From Fibrobacter sp. UWB16 (GTDB lineage Bacteria; Fibrobacterota; Fibrobacteria; Fibrobacterales; Fibrobacteraceae), in the NCBI RefSeq assembly GCF_900215325.1, contig NZ_OCMS01000004.1, positions 124,001 to 188,000 on the forward strand: a DNA stretch of 64,000 bases, written 5' to 3'. How positions within the stretch are numbered: the stretch's first letter is position 1; every line of letters begins with the position of its first letter. Made by a program: the position numbers and the translations under genes. Under the pieces are notes generated by a model that did no database searches, was not told the origin of the DNA, and saw nothing but the letters and a program-made list of their open reading frames with translations. Shown here in pieces: positions 44,801-53,180 of this stretch.

Positions 44801-44854
44801 GTGATCCTTATGCATCACCTTGTCATTATGGGTACCATCAATATTTTTCAGCAT
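41828..44854 (-). CDS. Hybrid sensor histidine kinase, membrane-bound (kinase 1 of pair)
   Basis: 1008 aa with membrane helices at about 18-40 and 291-313. They flank a periplasmic sensor domain of about 250 residues, possibly Cache-like. One or two PAS-like domains (about 335-610) and a coiled coil lead to HisKA with His646 in SISHEIRTP. The HATPase has NAIKFT, DNGIGM and GMGLGLAITK. The receiver at about 886-1008 has phospho-acceptor Asp939 in LMDVRMPVMDG and Lys in AKPV. No output domain follows, so phosphate must pass to another protein. It is encoded 7 bp after its paralogous partner. Confidence 0.92.
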   Translation of the reverse strand: MLKNIDGTHNDKVMHKDHLVFAVILFVVTAFVFLFICQKVLKIVEDGCFNRLREYAEVASNEFIMNNLHYGGALQFVADALGDRGDYSVDSLQPKLGEMQPFLRDQKISILLPGDTVILPDGVVTSSSKMKLSFEQEATPNPHVTVRLESDKQEEKLLYHFVPIKSHGHTVAVAYWNFSLGLIHQYLRKDKRYDRKMYVYVINRDDGRLIADTKHDSLKSVHDYKNEMDNEKGLFSALVDSVLAGASGEACVENYWEESNCFYYKPLAVNHWSIVISSPEKVAMSAIHKVRFILLCFGVVVFVFFAAYFVLLRRVAIRSIVNETERMKQDEVGKVRYMQMKLLGLLSKNFIHIYYVNPESGSYVVYPSAMNDLYKEILSRFDCNVSLYDIMNNDELTKIHKDDLELCHSVFNKDAFLEMMGPNESRKVVDMRWFINGNWVWLRHTLIGLADGKGDGYVLIGVEDVNDEKVAIEAERERLSVIKGLSEDFTLVSFINPSTREDHLYYVKKNNWADNPNWRKVGNFEDRLKLIANTLVHPDDRKMFMEMTSSEVVSEKLAAKGAYYVNYRMIINGVVEYWQLKFVMAGKAPDAQNQIVAGFISVDESTRLQLEQKEQLETQAEALKQALSAAQAANSAKKEFLNSISHEIRTPLNAVIGLTSIASAHLGDSERVKDCLVKIDQSSDRLLSIINDILDMSRIESGKFDLNEGPMHLFEVIHEVERDIRNDLQAKDLKFELDCVGINDDEVVCDKERLRQVLLKVLSNAIKFTKEGGSVSMSVKETPLTKSSYAAYEFRIKDNGIGMSEEFLKTVYEPFTRESAVSRDVRGMGLGLAITKNSVEMMGGQIEIASRRNVGTEVVMTFEFKLVQSKKSDESNDVANSGFAGKRILLVEDNILNREITMEILQDNGFIVTAVEDGDIAVKMLAKAKSRPFDVVLMDVRMPVMDGYEATKRIRAFENKDVAEIPIIAMTANAFDEDRKASFEAGMNEHIAKPVSIEKLKDVLAMFL

Positions 44855-44861
44855 TCAGTCA

Positions 44862-47800
44862 TCACTTCTTGAGGAATCTTGACAAAATATACTTCATTTT
44901 GTCAATGTCAATAGGTTTCGAAATGTGTTCATCCATGCCTGCATCAAGGGCCGCCTTGCGGTCTTCTTCAAAGGCATTTGCCGTCATGGCGACAATCGGT
45001 ATGCGGGACTGATAACCTGCCGGAAGCATGCGGATTGCACGCGTTGCCGCAAAACCGTCCATCACAGGCATCTGCACGTCCATGAGCACAAGATCGTACT
45101 GCCCGGGCTTTGCATTTTGCATAAGTTCCACAGCCTGTTTTCCATTTTCCGCCGTAAACACAATAAATCCGTTGTCGTCAAGAATATCGCATGCAATCTG
45201 GCGGTTCATTTCGTTATCTTCGACAAGCAAAATCTTTTTGCCCTTGAAGCTGAAATCACCGATCTGCATTTGGGAACCGACACTCTTTTTGCCATGCAAC
45301 TTGAAGTCGATACTCAAGACAACTTCAGTACCTTTATTCTCTTCGCTAAAGATCTGAATGCTGCCGCCCATCATCTCGACAATGTTCTTCGTGATGGACA
45401 TTCCAAGGCCAGTTCCCTGAATACCGCTCACCGTCGAAGAATTGGCGCGCGTAAACGGCTCGTAAATCGTCTTCAGGAATTTTTCGCTCATGCCCATGCC
45501 GTTATCGCGAATACGGATTTCAAATCGAGCCGAATTCGGCTTTTCCGATTCCCGTTCGTCCACCACCATTGTAACCGAGCCGCCCTCTTGCGTGTACTTG
45601 ATAGCATTCGAAAGGACATTCAAAATCACCTGATTCAGTCGCAGCTTGTCGCACACGATTCCTGAATCATAGATATTCATATTCACATCAAACGAGAGTT
45701 TCTTCGTATCGACGTCGGCCTGCACAATGTCCTTGAGGGCGTTGATAATTTCAATCAGGTCTTCGTCTTTTTCCGAAAGCACAACCTTGCCCGATTCGAT
45801 ACGGCTCATGTCGAGCACATCGTTAATGAGCGAGAGCAAATGATTGGAACTCTGGCCAAGCTTGCGCAAGTAATCGAGAACCACTTCCTTTTCATCAATG
45901 TGTGCCATGGCAAGGCCCGTAAAGCCCACGATTGCATTCATCGGCGTACGGATATCATGGCTCATGTTCGAGAGGAACGTCGTCTTTGCACGATCCGAAG
46001 ACTGCGCCATCGAAAGAGCCTTCTGGAGCATCACCTGCTGCTTTTCGAGCAAGTCGTTCTGCTCGGCAATCTTCGCATCCAGTTCCAGTTTTTCAACCTG
46101 GTCATCGCTCAACAGCAAGAACGAAAGCACAAACGAGACAACCTCGCCATCGTCATTGCGTTCGATAGTCGTGAACTTTGCACGCAGCCATTCACCGCTT
46201 GCAATCTTGAATTCCAGTTCGCGCTGGTCGGTCCCCTTCAAGAACTTTTGCACATAGAACAGGTTCGACAGCTTCAGCCAATCCTGCTGGAATTCGTCTG
46301 AGACAATACTGCTGATTTGCTTGATTTCGGAAGAGTACGAACTGTACAGCGGGCGTTTCTCGACCCACGAGACATTCGAAGATTTAATGGTGCGAAACGA
46401 ATTGTCTTCGACATTCACAAAGTAGATGGACACGTAATCATCGTACAGGATGTCGTTCACAAAGTCCTTGAGGATGAGGTCGTCCTTTTCGGCAAAGCCA
46501 AGCGCAACAGCCTTCGGCTTATCGAATTCATCGCCCACCTTCACGAACTTCATTTCGCAATAGTGCGGTCTGCCATCGACATTCCCGCGATACGTCGTGA
46601 TAAAAGTCTTCTGCCGAACAAGTTGCTTTTTAATATTGTCGAGCGTTCCGGCCTCGTGCATCATCTGGCGATCACGTTCCCAAACAACACCATCGACATA
46701 TTCTTCAAAGGCCTTGGAATACGAAACACCCGAACGGAAACGACGACCAAACAGCGACTCCGATTCCTTGTTCATCGAATACGGCGTAATCGCATCCTTT
46801 TCAAGATCAATGTAATAAACAGAAGAATATTCCGACGCCAAGACATCAATGATTTCCAGGTCCTGTTCAATCTTCTTCTGATGCATACGTACCGTGCGGA
46901 TCTGTTCATCCTTGTCGGCAAAGCCAATCACAAAAGCTTTTTGCCCCTTGTTGACGGCAACGATTTTGCATTCGCAGAACTTGTCCGAATAGCTCACAAA
47001 CTCAAAACTCGTGACGCCCTTCTTTTGCAAGAGCGAATTGAGACTTTTGGCCGAGAGTTTTTTCAGCACGGCATCTTGATATTCAGGAGCGACAACTTTA
47101 TTGACGATATGATTAATCGCACCACTATAAGTAAATTCACCCAGAGAATCGCCAAGCATCTTCTGGATGTTCGCGTTCAGCTTGTGCGCTGTCACCAGGT
47201 CGTATTCCAGGTCGCAATAGAAAATACACGAGTAGTCCGACGCCAAGAGCGAAGTCACAGCGGCATCTTCGTCCATGCGCTTTCTGCGGTTGATTTCGTT
47301 TTCGGCAAAACTCGCGACGAGCTTGAGTACAGCAAAATTCTTCTGCGATTCCTTGGGGTTGTCTAAAACAAGGAAACTGTAACGCTGTTCATTCGAAGCA
47401 ATCGTCGAAACGCTTATGCTCTTGATATCTAGAACCGGCAACGAGCTGTACAGCCTTTCCCAGACACCGTATTCATCATCCTGCGATTCGAGATAGACGG
47501 CGTCCATATCGCCCACGGATTCAATCCACGGACTGATAATTTCCAATGGAATATGCTGGAGCCCCGCCTTGTTGGGCCTTACACCCTTGCGGCACCATTC
47601 ATACGTGCTACAGAGGAATTCCCTTTCCTTGTCGCATTCCAGGATATACGCCCTATCGGCATCGTAATAAGAGGCAAGCGTTGCAAGCAGTTCTTCGATA
47701 GCGTCCTTGGAACGATTTTCCTTATAGAGAACATCGATGCAGTCGCGAATTGCGGCATCCTGTTTCTGCTGTTCCGAGACGTTATAAGCGACCAACATCG

Positions 47801-48644
47801 CCTGGTATTCATTCAGGATTTCGTTCTTAGAAACGTAGCAGACAAAACGGCTGTAATGCCAGCCGATATGCGGCGAATAAAAACGGCAAGTGTATTCAGG
47901 GATGGAATCGCCTTTTTTGACCTGGTCAATGAGCGACTTTGCCGAGAGGTGCTGCACAAAAGCCTTACGGTAATCCTTATCTACGAGCTGGTCTGCAATC
48001 TTCTCGATAATCGCATCGTAATGCGGGAAGTCTTCGCCAAACGAATCGCTCACATCGACGGACTTGCCTTCAATAATCTGGATAAAAGGGCGAGAGACTT
48101 TGCCCTCCGACAAGTTCACCTTGAAATAGCTATACGCCTTGTCGAGAATCGCCTTTCCATAAAGCTTTTCGTTGAGGGCACTCTGCAAGCGTTCGCGCTT
48201 TGTATCAAGATCCATCGTCTTGATTTCGTCACGCAGCTCTTCTTCGGTGGTCTTCTGGATTAGCGCAAGCTCTGTGATATCCTTGTGCCAGCCTTCAAGC
48301 CTCACACCTTTCTTATAGTGAAAATTGCGGGTTCCACCACAACGGACAAAACGGACACGGCCATCGGGAGCATGCCAAGGGTACTGAATTTCAGGCGCCT
48401 CGCCTGCACTCATCTTGTCGACATACGCCTTGACTTCGGCAAAATGCTCCGGGTCGATATTATCAAACCAAGCATGGAAAATATCCTCGGCAGAAACACC
48501 CTCTTCAAGCCCAAGCAACTTGAGCATGGTCGGATTCGCAGTCATACGTGGAGCGCAGCCGTCATCAATTTCGACAGCCCAAAGCCCTATGCCTACCCCG
48601 TCCAAAATATTTGTCGTCAACGGTATCGAGTGTTCGTCAGCCAT
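44862..48644 (-). CDS. Hybrid sensor histidine kinase, soluble multi-PAS (kinase 2 of pair)
   Basis: 1260 aa with no membrane helix visible, so it is cytoplasmic. It has an N-terminal PAS with PAC-like WHAPDGRVRF (about 15-125) and a GAF-like region (about 300-455). Three further PAS-like modules each start with (A/N)xxYxxIxxxxxE-type strands (about 465-845). Then come a coiled coil, HisKA with His896 in NMSHDIRTP, HATPase with NAIKYT and GTGLGMSI, and a receiver with Asp1189 in LMDVQMPVMDG. The kinase and receiver halves are clearly paralogous to those of the next gene. It is first in a two-gene unit on the minus strand. No response regulator with DNA-binding output is nearby. Confidence 0.92.
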   Translation of the reverse strand: MADEHSIPLTTNILDGVGIGLWAVEIDDGCAPRMTANPTMLKLLGLEEGVSAEDIFHAWFDNIDPEHFAEVKAYVDKMSAGEAPEIQYPWHAPDGRVRFVRCGGTRNFHYKKGVRLEGWHKDITELALIQKTTEEELRDEIKTMDLDTKRERLQSALNEKLYGKAILDKAYSYFKVNLSEGKVSRPFIQIIEGKSVDVSDSFGEDFPHYDAIIEKIADQLVDKDYRKAFVQHLSAKSLIDQVKKGDSIPEYTCRFYSPHIGWHYSRFVCYVSKNEILNEYQAMLVAYNVSEQQKQDAAIRDCIDVLYKENRSKDAIEELLATLASYYDADRAYILECDKEREFLCSTYEWCRKGVRPNKAGLQHIPLEIISPWIESVGDMDAVYLESQDDEYGVWERLYSSLPVLDIKSISVSTIASNEQRYSFLVLDNPKESQKNFAVLKLVASFAENEINRRKRMDEDAAVTSLLASDYSCIFYCDLEYDLVTAHKLNANIQKMLGDSLGEFTYSGAINHIVNKVVAPEYQDAVLKKLSAKSLNSLLQKKGVTSFEFVSYSDKFCECKIVAVNKGQKAFVIGFADKDEQIRTVRMHQKKIEQDLEIIDVLASEYSSVYYIDLEKDAITPYSMNKESESLFGRRFRSGVSYSKAFEEYVDGVVWERDRQMMHEAGTLDNIKKQLVRQKTFITTYRGNVDGRPHYCEMKFVKVGDEFDKPKAVALGFAEKDDLILKDFVNDILYDDYVSIYFVNVEDNSFRTIKSSNVSWVEKRPLYSSYSSEIKQISSIVSDEFQQDWLKLSNLFYVQKFLKGTDQRELEFKIASGEWLRAKFTTIERNDDGEVVSFVLSFLLLSDDQVEKLELDAKIAEQNDLLEKQQVMLQKALSMAQSSDRAKTTFLSNMSHDIRTPMNAIVGFTGLAMAHIDEKEVVLDYLRKLGQSSNHLLSLINDVLDMSRIESGKVVLSEKDEDLIEIINALKDIVQADVDTKKLSFDVNMNIYDSGIVCDKLRLNQVILNVLSNAIKYTQEGGSVTMVVDERESEKPNSARFEIRIRDNGMGMSEKFLKTIYEPFTRANSSTVSGIQGTGLGMSITKNIVEMMGGSIQIFSEENKGTEVVLSIDFKLHGKKSVGSQMQIGDFSFKGKKILLVEDNEMNRQIACDILDDNGFIVFTAENGKQAVELMQNAKPGQYDLVLMDVQMPVMDGFAATRAIRMLPAGYQSRIPIVAMTANAFEEDRKAALDAGMDEHISKPIDIDKMKYILSRFLKK

Positions 48645-48782
48645 AAAGTGGTTCCATATCCTTTCTTATAAAAATAATACGTTTTATTAAAATTTCAAAT
48701 CAGCGAAAATATTTATGTCAAGCTAAACAATACTTCAACCCGACATTTAAACCACTTTTCCGGAAAAAAGTTCAAAAAAAAC

Positions 48783-48819
48783 AAAAATCCGGACGTCTTG
48801 CGGCATCCGGACTTTTTTT
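48783..48819 (-). terminator. Terminator of the PRPP-synthetase-like gene
   Basis: A TCCGGA-centred inverted repeat of about 8-11 bp has TTTTTG and TTTTTT on the minus strand. It lies about 17 bp after the stop. Confidence 0.75.
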
Positions 48820-48835
48820 CCATATACAGACTCTA

Positions 48836-50002
48836 TTAGAAGAATGCAGGCGGCCAACGCGGGTTCTTCGAGGACATATCGATCTTGTAGAAGTCCTTCT
48901 CGAAGCGGCCATCGTCCATGCCGTACATCTGCATCACGTGGCGAGCAATCCACTTGCCGAGCTTGAGCACGGTGAGCTTTTTACGGAGGCGGCCCTGGCA
49001 GTCACGGTTCATGATATCCGGGAGCGTGGAGGTCGTGAGGATTTCGTCGATAGCCGGGCTGTTGAGCTTTTCGCGGGCTTCGGCACTGGTGTGGAAGTGC
49101 GTGACACCGAAGCAGACGCGGTTCGGGTTACCCTTCTTGATGTGTTCGCAGCACTGCACGATCGTCGTACCGGTACGGACCATGTCGTCGAACACGATCA
49201 CGTCCTTGCCTTCGATTTCTTCGATGCTGATATCGGAGAGTTCCGGGTTGAAGGTCATGCTGATTTCACGCTCGCCAGTACGGACCTTGTCCATAACGAC
49301 GCGCTTGCATTCCGGGAGCTGGAGAGCATCGAACACGGCGTTCATGAACGGGCGTGCGCCCTTGTCCGGGGAGACGATCACGAGGTTGTTGCCGTCCTTA
49401 CCGGTCTGAACAAAGTTGCTGTTCTTGATGTAGTGGGCGTAAACGTCCGTCGGGATCAAGTTGTGGAAGTTGCCCTCGAAAATTTCGTTGAAGAGGTTCT
49501 GCACCTTGATGCTGTGGTTGTGGCAGGTGACAACGGCATCGACACCAGCAGTCTTCAAAAGCTGGGCGTAAAGGAGGCTCGTGAATGCCTGGCCGTCGAA
49601 CTTCTTGAGGTCAATGTCCGGGCGATCCTTTTCGAGTTCACCGATGCGGTGCGGGCCACGGTCCTGGGCGCTGTAGAAGAGGTCCGGTTCAACCAAGACG
49701 ACCTGTTCTGCACCGTTATCCTTGGCAGCACGAGCGAGGATGCAGTTACGCATGGCGTAGTCGTTACGGCTACGTTCATGGTTAGAAACAGAGCAAATCA
49801 AGACAATCTTGCCTTCCAGGCGCTTGCCGATATGTTCCAAGTCGTCCATATCCAGCATGTAGCGGGGGCAGAATTCGGAGTTGGCGAAAGTCTTCAGGGA
49901 GACCACGTCGGAGATATCTTCACGGAGGCCGATGTACTGAGCCATGTCGATGGCAAACGGATCATCGGTAAAGTTGCCGGTCACGATAAAACGATCTGAC
50001 AT
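48836..50002 (-). CDS. prs: Ribose-phosphate pyrophosphokinase-like protein
   Basis: 388 aa, longer than usual PRPP synthetase (about 315). The N-terminal half has IVLICSVSN and YSAQDRGPH, where standard enzymes have YARQDR. The flexible-loop region is DKVRTGEREISMTFN. The PRPP-binding loop is VIVFDDMVRTGTT, where standard synthetases have VDDMIDTGGT. The deviations suggest either a divergent synthetase or an adenine/other phosphoribosyltransferase-like relative of the same fold. The likely job is making PRPP for nucleotide synthesis. The C-terminal extension of about 50 residues is not recognised. It is monocistronic, with terminators on both sides. Confidence 0.75.
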   Translation of the reverse strand: MSDRFIVTGNFTDDPFAIDMAQYIGLREDISDVVSLKTFANSEFCPRYMLDMDDLEHIGKRLEGKIVLICSVSNHERSRNDYAMRNCILARAAKDNGAEQVVLVEPDLFYSAQDRGPHRIGELEKDRPDIDLKKFDGQAFTSLLYAQLLKTAGVDAVVTCHNHSIKVQNLFNEIFEGNFHNLIPTDVYAHYIKNSNFVQTGKDGNNLVIVSPDKGARPFMNAVFDALQLPECKRVVMDKVRTGEREISMTFNPELSDISIEEIEGKDVIVFDDMVRTGTTIVQCCEHIKKGNPNRVCFGVTHFHTSAEAREKLNSPAIDEILTTSTLPDIMNRDCQGRLRKKLTVLKLGKWIARHVMQMYGMDDGRFEKDFYKIDMSSKNPRWPPAFF

Positions 50003-50101
50003 TTTCCTAGCCTTGATTTAAGGGTTGCTTTTTGTGTTATTGCCAAATATAGTTAGAATCTATCCACGTTTCAAGTTTCAGGGAAAGAAAATTGCCAAAT
50101 G

Positions 50102-50131
50102 CAAAAAAGCCCCGGCTTAACGCCGAGGCTC
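50102..50131 (-). terminator. Distal terminator of the eno transcript
   Basis: Stem AGCCCCGGC / GCCGAGGCT (one mismatch) is followed by T6 on the minus strand. Confidence 0.75.
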
Positions 50132-50188
50132 TTCTAGATACTTTGTTCTAAAAAGACGGTCGCAGTCGCGACATTCGCCTTACTTAGC

Positions 50189-50365
50189 GTTGCGCTACTT
50201 CGTAGCGCAGTCCTAAGCGGCTCAGTCATAGAAACAAGCAAGCTTGTTTCTGCGACGTTCGCCTTACTTAGCCTTCTTAGCGCAGGCCTTCTTGCAAGCA
50301 GCCTTCTTGGCCGGGGCCTTAGCAGCCTTGCAGTTCTTGCGCGGGTCGCCAGCGTAGACAGCAGC
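50189..50365 (-). pseudogene. Degenerate duplicate of the eno 3' end and its 3' hairpins
   Basis: The minus strand from 50365 reads [10 protein letters not shown] followed by a Lys/Cys/Ala-rich tail and a stop. This mirrors the end of the intact enolase ([18 protein letters not shown]...) but has no upstream enolase body. The following 75 bp copy the GCGCTAC-loop-GTAGCGC hairpin and a variable-stem hairpin found after eno. Confidence 0.8.
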
Positions 50366-50495
50366 AAAACACACGAGTGCAAAGCCCCGATATACGATTG
50401 CACTGGCGTTAGTATCCGGGGCTTTGCCGACCATTCCGAGCAGGTTATTAACTAACCTGCCCTACATAGTCGCAGCAAGGCTGCTGTCTATACAA

Positions 50496-50523
50496 AGAAG
50501 CCGTCCCGATGGGGACGGCTTCT
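50496..50523 (-). terminator. Probable proximal eno terminator
   Basis: Perfect 12-bp stem AGAAGCCGTCCC / GGGACGGCTTCT on the minus strand is followed by a weak TTTG run. It may stall but not fully stop transcription. Confidence 0.5.
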
Positions 50524-50549
50524 CTTAGCAAATCTAAAAGCTTAGATTA

Positions 50550-50713
50550 GTTGCGCTACTTCGTAGCGCAGTCCTAAGCGGCTCGGTCATGCCGGCAAGC
50601 AAGCTTGCCGTCGCGACTCTCGCCTGATTAGGCCTTCTTGCAGCCCTTCTTGCAAGCGGCCTTCTTAGCCGGAGCCTTGGCACCCTTGCGCGGGTCGCCA
50701 GCGTAGACAGCAG
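50550..50713. repeat. Second unit of the eno-tail duplication (overlaps intact eno 3' end)
   Basis: The GCGCTAC/GTAGCGC hairpin, the CCTAAGCGGCTC constant part, the GGCAAGC/GCTTGCC stem and the last about 85 bp of eno correspond one-to-one with 50189-50365. The two units differ by substitutions and a few small indels. Confidence 0.85.
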
Positions 50714-52043
50714 CCTTGCCGAGTTCTTCTTCGATGCGGAGGAGGCGGTTGTACTTGCAGACGCGGTCCGTACGAGAGAGGGAACCAGTCTTGATCTGGC
50801 CAGCGGCAGTACCGACGGCGAGGTCAGCAATGAAGGTGTCTTCGGTTTCGCCAGAACGGTGAGAAACGATCGGAGCATAGCCTTCAACCTGGGCGCGCTT
50901 GATAGCAGCGAGGGTTTCAGAAACAGAACCGACCTGGTTCACCTTGATGAGGATAGCGTTAGCGATGCCAGCCTTGATGCCTTCGTCGAAGATGGTCGGG
51001 TTCGTAACGAACAGGTCGTCACCAACGAGGTTGATCTTGCCACCGAGCTTGTCGGTAAGAACCTTCCAACCTGCCCAGTCAGCTTCATCGAGACCGTCTT
51101 CAATGGAGAAGATGGAGTACTTGTCGATAAGCTTTTCATAGAGCTTGACCATGTCAGCAGACTTGACAGTCTTCTTGGTGCTCTTCTTGAACGTGTAGGT
51201 AACAGCCTTGGAGCCTTCCTTTTCAGTTTCCTTGTCGCAGAATTCGGAAGAAGCAACGTCAAGAGCGATCTTGATGTCCTTGCCGAAAACGTAACCAGCG
51301 TTTTCAGTAGCGGTCTTCAAAGCAGCGAGAGCCTTTTCGAGGGTCATCACGTCCTTGATTTCGTAACCGAACTTGTTCTTAGCCGGCTTGATAGCAACGC
51401 CAGGAGCAAAGCCACCTTCGTCACCAACCGTCGTATCGAAACCACCCTTCTTGAGGACAGCCTTAAGAGCGTGGAAGATTTCGGTCACCATCTGGAGACC
51501 CTTGGAGAAAGTCTTAGCGCCAACCGGAGCGATCATGAATTCCTGGAAGTCGATCGGAGCGGAAGAGTGAGCACCACCGTTGATCACGTTGCACATCGGG
51601 CACGGGAGGGTGAGCTTTTCAGTGCCATGGAGCTTAGCAATGTACTGGTAAAGCGGAAGGCCAGCATCCTTAGCAGCAGCAACGCAAACAGCCATGGAAA
51701 CGCCGAGGATAGCGTTTGCACCGAGCGTGTTCTTGAGCATGCGGTTGCCGTCGAGTTCGATCATAGCGTCATCAACTTCAGTCTGCTTGGACGGATCCAT
51801 GCCAACGATCTTCTTAGCGATCTTGGTGTTGACGTTCTTCACGGCAGTGAGAGTGCCCTTGCCGAGATAGGTCTTCTTGTCGCCGTCGCGGAGTTCGCAA
51901 GCTTCGCGTTCACCGGTGGAAGCACCACTCGGAACAGCTGCGTGACCAACGATACCGTTGTCAAGAGTGACATCGACTTCGAGAGACGGATTGCCACGGG
52001 AATCCAAAATCTGACGAGCCCAAACTTTAGCGATTTTAGCCAT
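50628..52043 (-). CDS. eno: Enolase with Lys/Cys-rich C-terminal tail
   Basis: 471 aa. It is a canonical enolase through [15 protein letters not shown]. Motifs include [29 protein letters not shown], the Mg-binding positions in [11 protein letters not shown] and [10 protein letters not shown], and the catalytic-site block [16 protein letters not shown]. It interconverts 2-phosphoglycerate and phosphoenolpyruvate. After residue about 450 the usual short end is replaced by [22 protein letters not shown]. This tail holds eight Lys and two Cys and is absent from standard enolases. It might be a nucleic-acid or metal-binding appendage, but that is inference. It is monocistronic, with strong codon bias. 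Confidence 0.95.
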   Translation of the reverse strand: MAKIAKVWARQILDSRGNPSLEVDVTLDNGIVGHAAVPSGASTGEREACELRDGDKKTYLGKGTLTAVKNVNTKIAKKIVGMDPSKQTEVDDAMIELDGNRMLKNTLGANAILGVSMAVCVAAAKDAGLPLYQYIAKLHGTEKLTLPCPMCNVINGGAHSSAPIDFQEFMIAPVGAKTFSKGLQMVTEIFHALKAVLKKGGFDTTVGDEGGFAPGVAIKPAKNKFGYEIKDVMTLEKALAALKTATENAGYVFGKDIKIALDVASSEFCDKETEKEGSKAVTYTFKKSTKKTVKSADMVKLYEKLIDKYSIFSIEDGLDEADWAGWKVLTDKLGGKINLVGDDLFVTNPTIFDEGIKAGIANAILIKVNQVGSVSETLAAIKRAQVEGYAPIVSHRSGETEDTFIADLAVGTAAGQIKTGSLSRTDRVCKYNRLLRIEEELGKAAVYAGDPRKGAKAPAKKAACKKGCKKA

Positions 52044-52093
52044 TTTATTAACCTTCTGTTAAAGTGAAAATTTTGATGCGAAAAATATAGAAA

Positions 52094-52345
52094 AGTAGGA
52101 AGTAGGCAGTAGACAGTAGGAAGAAAAAATGTGAAGATTTAGTTATTAGCGATTAGTCATTGGTCATTAGTTGTTAGTCATCAGTTAACGCTTCTTCGTC
52201 ATCCTGACTCTGGATCCTGTAAGGAGACAGAGGAAGGATCCAGTAAAGTTTTAGTGATTAGTGGTTAGTAGGAAGAGGACGGTAGTTACTAGTTATGAGT
52301 TACTAGATATTGCAATTTGTCATCTTGAGTCCCGGAACGGAGTCG
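52094..52345. repeat. Intergenic repeat region (TTAGTCAT-type and palindromic units)
   Basis: The gap between eno and the next gene. It holds short AGTAGGAAGTAGGCAG-like and TTAGTCATTGGTCATTAG-like degenerate tandem words (about 52094-52190 and 52250-52310). Two TGGATCC/GGATCC-centred palindromic repeats with CGTCATCCTGA and GTCATCTTGAG ends follow (about 52197-52245 and 52318-52350). No ORF or RNA gene is recognisable. Confidence 0.6.
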
Positions 52346-52360
52346 AAGGATCCTGTGAAA

Positions 52361-53170
52361 TTACTTTCTTGCGAATCGCAGTCCCACCCAAATTGTATGA
52401 AGGTTGAACATGCTGTATTCCTTTTCAAATTCAACAGGATTTTCAAACGCCGCGGTCAAAGCAACACCCATATTCCATTTTTCGTTAACAGACCAAGTAT
52501 GTCCCACATCAAAAGTGAGGCTGTAATTTGGGGCAGATGTTATCTCAATAGCACCATGATTCCTGTCTGCAACACCAGTCTTTTCCTCTTCTACCTGCGT
52601 CTCAATAATAGAAAAACCGAATGATGCGCCGGCATGGAAACCCGTCAAGGGCGATTCTTTTTTTGCAAAGGGAAATACCGTAAATCCGGCCCCAAAGAAC
52701 AATCGCGTTGAAAAGGAATGAAGCTCACTATAGCGAAGATAGTCTTCATACTCCACTCTATGATTGTGGAACGCATAACCTTCATGGTCGCCATTGTATT
52801 CCACGGGTTTACTCATTACATAACAATCAAATACATGGAAACCTTCGGTGTACGCTCCCTGAATAACACCAAATACAGCCAGTTTTTCCCAGCCATACCC
52901 CACTTTCAAATCCAGCACTGGGCCATAGCCCACGTATTCCACCCTATCCCGCGGAGCATAATCCCCGCTAGGTCCCGTATCCTTGCAACCCTCAATGTCG
53001 AGGCATTCTCCAACATGGTCATCGGCCTGTTGCAACCTGCGAGGGCGTTCCTGTTCCACGTAATCCGCCTTGGCGATGCCCAAAGAACCTTCCAAATAAA
53101 GTCCTTTGGCCGAAGCTCCAGCGGCAAGAATAGAAATCATCAAAACACAGCTCTCAAAAATCTTTTTCAT
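52361..53170 (-). CDS. Outer-membrane beta-barrel-like protein
   Basis: 269 aa from the ATG at 53170 (AAGGAC ribosome site). A longer frame to 53203 has no support. The signal peptide ends at residue 20 (AGASA). GLYLEGSLGIAKADY starts a run of alternating beta-strands typical of OmpA/OmpW-like small barrels. The last strand ends HTIWVGLRFARK, a fit for a barrel C-terminus (aromatic near the end). The ligand is unknown. It lies 10 bp after the lipoprotein gene upstream (53181-54173) on the same strand, so they may be co-transcribed. Confidence 0.7.
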   Translation of the reverse strand: MKKIFESCVLMISILAAGASAKGLYLEGSLGIAKADYVEQERPRRLQQADDHVGECLDIEGCKDTGPSGDYAPRDRVEYVGYGPVLDLKVGYGWEKLAVFGVIQGAYTEGFHVFDCYVMSKPVEYNGDHEGYAFHNHRVEYEDYLRYSELHSFSTRLFFGAGFTVFPFAKKESPLTGFHAGASFGFSIIETQVEEEKTGVADRNHGAIEITSAPNYSLTFDVGHTWSVNEKWNMGVALTAAFENPVEFEKEYSMFNLHTIWVGLRFARK

Positions 53171-53180
53171 AAAAATGTCC

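Larger units (their letters stand above)
50003..50627. other. Palindrome-rich intergenic region downstream of eno
   Basis: No intact gene. It holds the terminator at 50102-50131 and a degenerate copy of the eno 3' end with its hairpins (50189-50365). It also holds a long imperfect hairpin GCAAAGCCCCGATA / TATC-C-GGGGCTTTGC (50379-50427), a perfect hairpin GCAGGTTA / TAACCTGC (50440-50460), a terminator-like hairpin (50496-50523) and the first hairpin of eno's own 3' region (50550-50627). Confidence 0.75.

Noticed and set aside
50379-50427. Long imperfect hairpin near eno resembling an integron attC site.
   Set aside because: It has no correct core sites (GTTRRRY/RYYYAAC), no integrase gene and no cassette ORF, so it fits a generic hairpin.
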